Below the pieces are notes generated by a model that saw only the letters and a list, made by a program, of their open reading frames with translations, had not been told where the DNA came from and made no database searches. Source: Poriferisodalis sp964484385 (GTDB lineage: Bacteria; Actinomycetota; Acidimicrobiia; Acidimicrobiales; Poriferisodalaceae). Taken from it: a stretch of DNA of 42,062 nucleotides. The position numbers and the translations under genes are program-made. Below, piece after piece: positions 39,698 to 42,062 of the stretch. The stretch covers positions 1 to 42,062 of the forward strand of contig CAZAFV010000023.1 in the NCBI GenBank assembly GCA_964484385.1, read 5' to 3'. The first letter of the stretch is position 1; each line of letters opens with the position of its first letter.

Positions 39698-42059
39698 CCC
39701 CGGCGTCGGCGGCGCGGCCGTCGAATTGGAGATGCCGGCCGCGACGGCGGGCGGTACCGGCCAGTCGCCGCCGCGTGCCGACGGTCCGGCCAAGGTCGCC
39801 GGGCTGGCCGGCTATCCCGCAGATCGCATTCCGGCCGATGCGCTGTGGGCATTCGCGGTGTTCACCGACCAGCCCCATGCCCGGCTTCGCCGCCTCGACC
39901 TCGCCCCGGCCGAGCGCGCCCCGGGCGTCGTCGCGGTGCTCGGCTCCGCCGACGTGCCCTGCAACGAGTACGGGCTGACCAAGTTCGACCAGCCGGTCTT
40001 CGTCGGGCTCGACCACACTGGCCGCAGCCTGGTGCCGTGCGACGTGTCGCGCTGGGAAGCCGACCACCTGGCGCTGATCGTGGCCGAGAGCCTCCACGAG
40101 GCGCGTGCCGCCGCTGCGGCCATCGAGGTCGAGTGGGAGCCGCTGCCGGTCGTGGCCGATCTGGACGCGGCGCTGGCGCCCGACGCACCGCTCGTGCACC
40201 CCTACGAGGGCATCGGCTCGAACCTGTACGAGTCGATGCGCACCCGCAAGGGCGACCTCGATGCCGGCTGGGCCGCTGCCGCCGTGACCGTCGAGGCCAC
40301 CTACGAGGTGCCCTACCAGGAGCACGCCTACCTGCAGCCCGAGGCCGGCACGTCTTGGGTGGACGCCGAGGGCATCGTCAACGTCGAGATCGCCGGCCAG
40401 TGGGTGCACGAGGACCGCGAGCAGATCGCCCACGCGCTCGACCTGCCCGAAGAGTGCATCCGGGTGCGCTACCCGGCCATCGGCGGTGCATTCGGCGGGC
40501 GCGAGGACACGTCGATGCAGATCATCCTGGCGCTGGCCGCCTGCCGACTGGCCGAGCGGGGCATCGACCGCACCGTGGCCATGCAGTGGTCGCGTGAGGA
40601 GTCGATCGTGGGCCACCACAAGCGGCACCGCGGACGCATCTGGGCCCGCTGGGGCGCCGACCGCGACGGCAGGATCACCGCAGCGCAGGCAGAGGCCTGG
40701 CTGGATGCGGGCGCCTACAACTACACCTCCAACAAGGTGATGGGGAACCTGCATCTGGGCCTCGGCGGGCCCTATGAGCTGCCCAACGCCGCCATCGACA
40801 CCCATGTCGTGTACACGAACGCCACGCCGGGGGGAGCGTTCCGGGGCTTCGGCGCACCGCAGGCGGCCTTCGCGGTGGAATGCCAGGTGAACAAGCTGGC
40901 CGAGGCGCTGGGCATGGACCCGGTCGACATCCGCCGCGTGAACACGCTGCGCGAGGGATCGCCGAGCATCGCCCACACGCCGATGCCGGCCGGCGTGACC
41001 ATGCCCGAAGTGATCGAGGCATGCGCCCACGCCGCAGCGCAGCCGGCCCGTCCCAGCGCCGCCGACCCGGACAGCGACGCTGACAGCCCCGAGTCCGCTG
41101 ACCAGATTTCGGACGAAACGGCGCTGTTCAGCCCGTTCGTCTCGCTGCCGGCGCGGCCAACGTCGCTGCGCCGCGGACGCGGCTTCGCCTGCGCATTCAA
41201 GAACGTCGGGTTCTCGTTCGGCTTTCCCGAGCGCTGCGAGGCCACGATCGTGCTGCACGGCGAGCCCGACGACGAGGCCCCGGCATCGGTCGAGCTGGCT
41301 CACGCGGGCGCCGATGTCGGCCAGGGCGCGCACACCGCGTTCCTGCAGATGGCGGCCGAGGCGACCGGGGTCGACCCGTCCCGGGTCGTGGGCCGCTTCA
41401 GCGACACCGGCACATCGGGCGATTCGGGGTCGGCGTCGGCGTCGCGCCTGACGTGGATGGCAGGCAACTCGATCCTGGGTGCAGCTGAGGAAGCCGAGAA
41501 GGCATGGCGCGAGGGCGCCCGGCCGGCCATCGGGCACTTCCGCTTTACGCCCCCGCCGACCACCGAGCTCGACCCCGAGACCGGCGAGGGCACCCCGAAC
41601 TTCACGTACGGCTATGTCGCCCAGCATGTCGAGCTGACCGTCGACATCGACACCGGCCACATTCGCATCGACAGGGTGATCAGCGCCAACGACGTGGGCC
41701 GGGCGATCAACCCGCGCTTCGTGGTCGGCCAGATCGAGGGCGCGGTGGCCCAAGCCCACGGCCACGTGCTCAGCGAGCATCTGCGCAGCCGGGACGGTCG
41801 CTTGCTGAACCCAAGGTTCAGCACCTACCTGATCCCGGGCATCGGCGACATTCCCGTCACCACGGAAAGCGTGGTGCTGGAGCTGGCCGACCCGCTGGGT
41901 CCCTTTGGCGCCCGCGGCATGGCCGAGATGGGCGTGATCCCTTATGCACCGGCAGTGGCCGCAGCGCTGGCTGACGCAACCGGCGTCTGGATGGACGACT
42001 TTCCGCTGACGCCGGAGCGTGTTTGGGCGGCGCTCCAGGCTGCCGACGTCAACGACTGA
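39681..42059 (+). CDS. Molybdenum hydroxylase Mo-binding subunit (xanthine dehydrogenase family)
   Basis: This 792-residue large subunit hydroxylates its substrate at the molybdopterin cytosine dinucleotide site. After a variable N-terminus, the a/b hammerhead domain (GLAGYPADRIPADALWAFAV) leads to the Mo-binding regions: YPAIGGAFGGREDT, TNATPGGAFRGFGAPQAAFA, ELAHAGADVGQGAHTAFLQM, DTGTSGDSGSASASR and LGPFGARGMAEMG with the likely catalytic E749. The AYRCSFR loop of form I CO dehydrogenase is absent, so it is not a CO oxidiser. An Asp/Ser/Ala-rich insert lies at about residues 452-490. Substrate could be a purine, nicotinate or an aromatic acyl-CoA; the upstream acyl-CoA ligase makes a thioester substrate conceivable. 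The gene ends 3 bp before the window edge. Confidence 0.9.
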   Translation: MREGAAPGVGGAAVELEMPAATAGGTGQSPPRADGPAKVAGLAGYPADRIPADALWAFAVFTDQPHARLRRLDLAPAERAPGVVAVLGSADVPCNEYGLTKFDQPVFVGLDHTGRSLVPCDVSRWEADHLALIVAESLHEARAAAAAIEVEWEPLPVVADLDAALAPDAPLVHPYEGIGSNLYESMRTRKGDLDAGWAAAAVTVEATYEVPYQEHAYLQPEAGTSWVDAEGIVNVEIAGQWVHEDREQIAHALDLPEECIRVRYPAIGGAFGGREDTSMQIILALAACRLAERGIDRTVAMQWSREESIVGHHKRHRGRIWARWGADRDGRITAAQAEAWLDAGAYNYTSNKVMGNLHLGLGGPYELPNAAIDTHVVYTNATPGGAFRGFGAPQAAFAVECQVNKLAEALGMDPVDIRRVNTLREGSPSIAHTPMPAGVTMPEVIEACAHAAAQPARPSAADPDSDADSPESADQISDETALFSPFVSLPARPTSLRRGRGFACAFKNVGFSFGFPERCEATIVLHGEPDDEAPASVELAHAGADVGQGAHTAFLQMAAEATGVDPSRVVGRFSDTGTSGDSGSASASRLTWMAGNSILGAAEEAEKAWREGARPAIGHFRFTPPPTTELDPETGEGTPNFTYGYVAQHVELTVDIDTGHIRIDRVISANDVGRAINPRFVVGQIEGAVAQAHGHVLSEHLRSRDGRLLNPRFSTYLIPGIGDIPVTTESVVLELADPLGPFGARGMAEMGVIPYAPAVAAALADATGVWMDDFPLTPERVWAALQAADVND

Positions 42060-42062
42060 GGC

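Overview
The window is a 42 kb piece of a GC-rich chromosome. It has many GTG starts, ATGA/GTGA gene overlaps, lipoproteins with 'AAAC' lipoboxes followed by Asp-rich linkers, and low-complexity Ala/Asp inserts in enzymes. Together these suggest an actinobacterium, plausibly Acidimicrobiia (inference; no marker gene fixes the taxon). Three runs of N (6363-6399, 31205-31214, 32430-32483) show it is a draft scaffold, perhaps a metagenome-assembled genome.

Layout. 112-8590 (minus strand): a CobW-type metallochaperone GTPase, a YtcJ-like amidohydrolase and a complete Opp/Dpp-type peptide importer (two ATPases, two permeases, binding protein). 8762-11927 (plus): an SsuD-like FMNH2-dependent monooxygenase, followed 7 bp later by an unusual single protein that joins a class I glutamine amidotransferase to a full-length cytochrome P450. 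11946-17461: branched-chain amino acid synthesis, with leuC-leuD and greA on the minus strand and leuB-cimA diverging on the plus strand. 17524-20164: two uncharacterised proteins, gltX and tRNA-Gln(CUG). 20396-31023: a large branched-chain-amino-acid-type (HAAT) ABC importer with one ATPase pair (livG, livF), two permease pairs (livH-livM twice) and two tandem, partly gene-converted binding lipoproteins. 31389-36090: a gap-broken acyl-CoA dehydrogenase, a NodB-type deacetylase, a DUF3179 lipoprotein, a MazF/antitoxin pair with a likely operator, and tRNA-Glu(CUC). 36191-42059: an acyl-CoA synthetase and a molybdenum hydroxylase made of an FAD/2Fe-2S fusion subunit and a Mo-binding subunit.

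How the genes fit together. The window is dominated by organic nitrogen and amino acid acquisition (two large importers) and by oxidative or hydrolytic enzymes that could process imported compounds (amidohydrolase, SsuD, amidotransferase-P450, acyl-CoA dehydrogenase, acyl-CoA ligase, Mo hydroxylase). Housekeeping genes for Leu/Ile synthesis and Glu-tRNA charging lie between them. At least four copies of a dispersed intergenic repeat link otherwise unrelated gene borders.

The best candidates for something undescribed are the amidotransferase-P450 fusion beside ssuD, the duplicated HAAT permease and binding-protein architecture with its membrane extension and recent gene conversion, and the dispersed repeat family.
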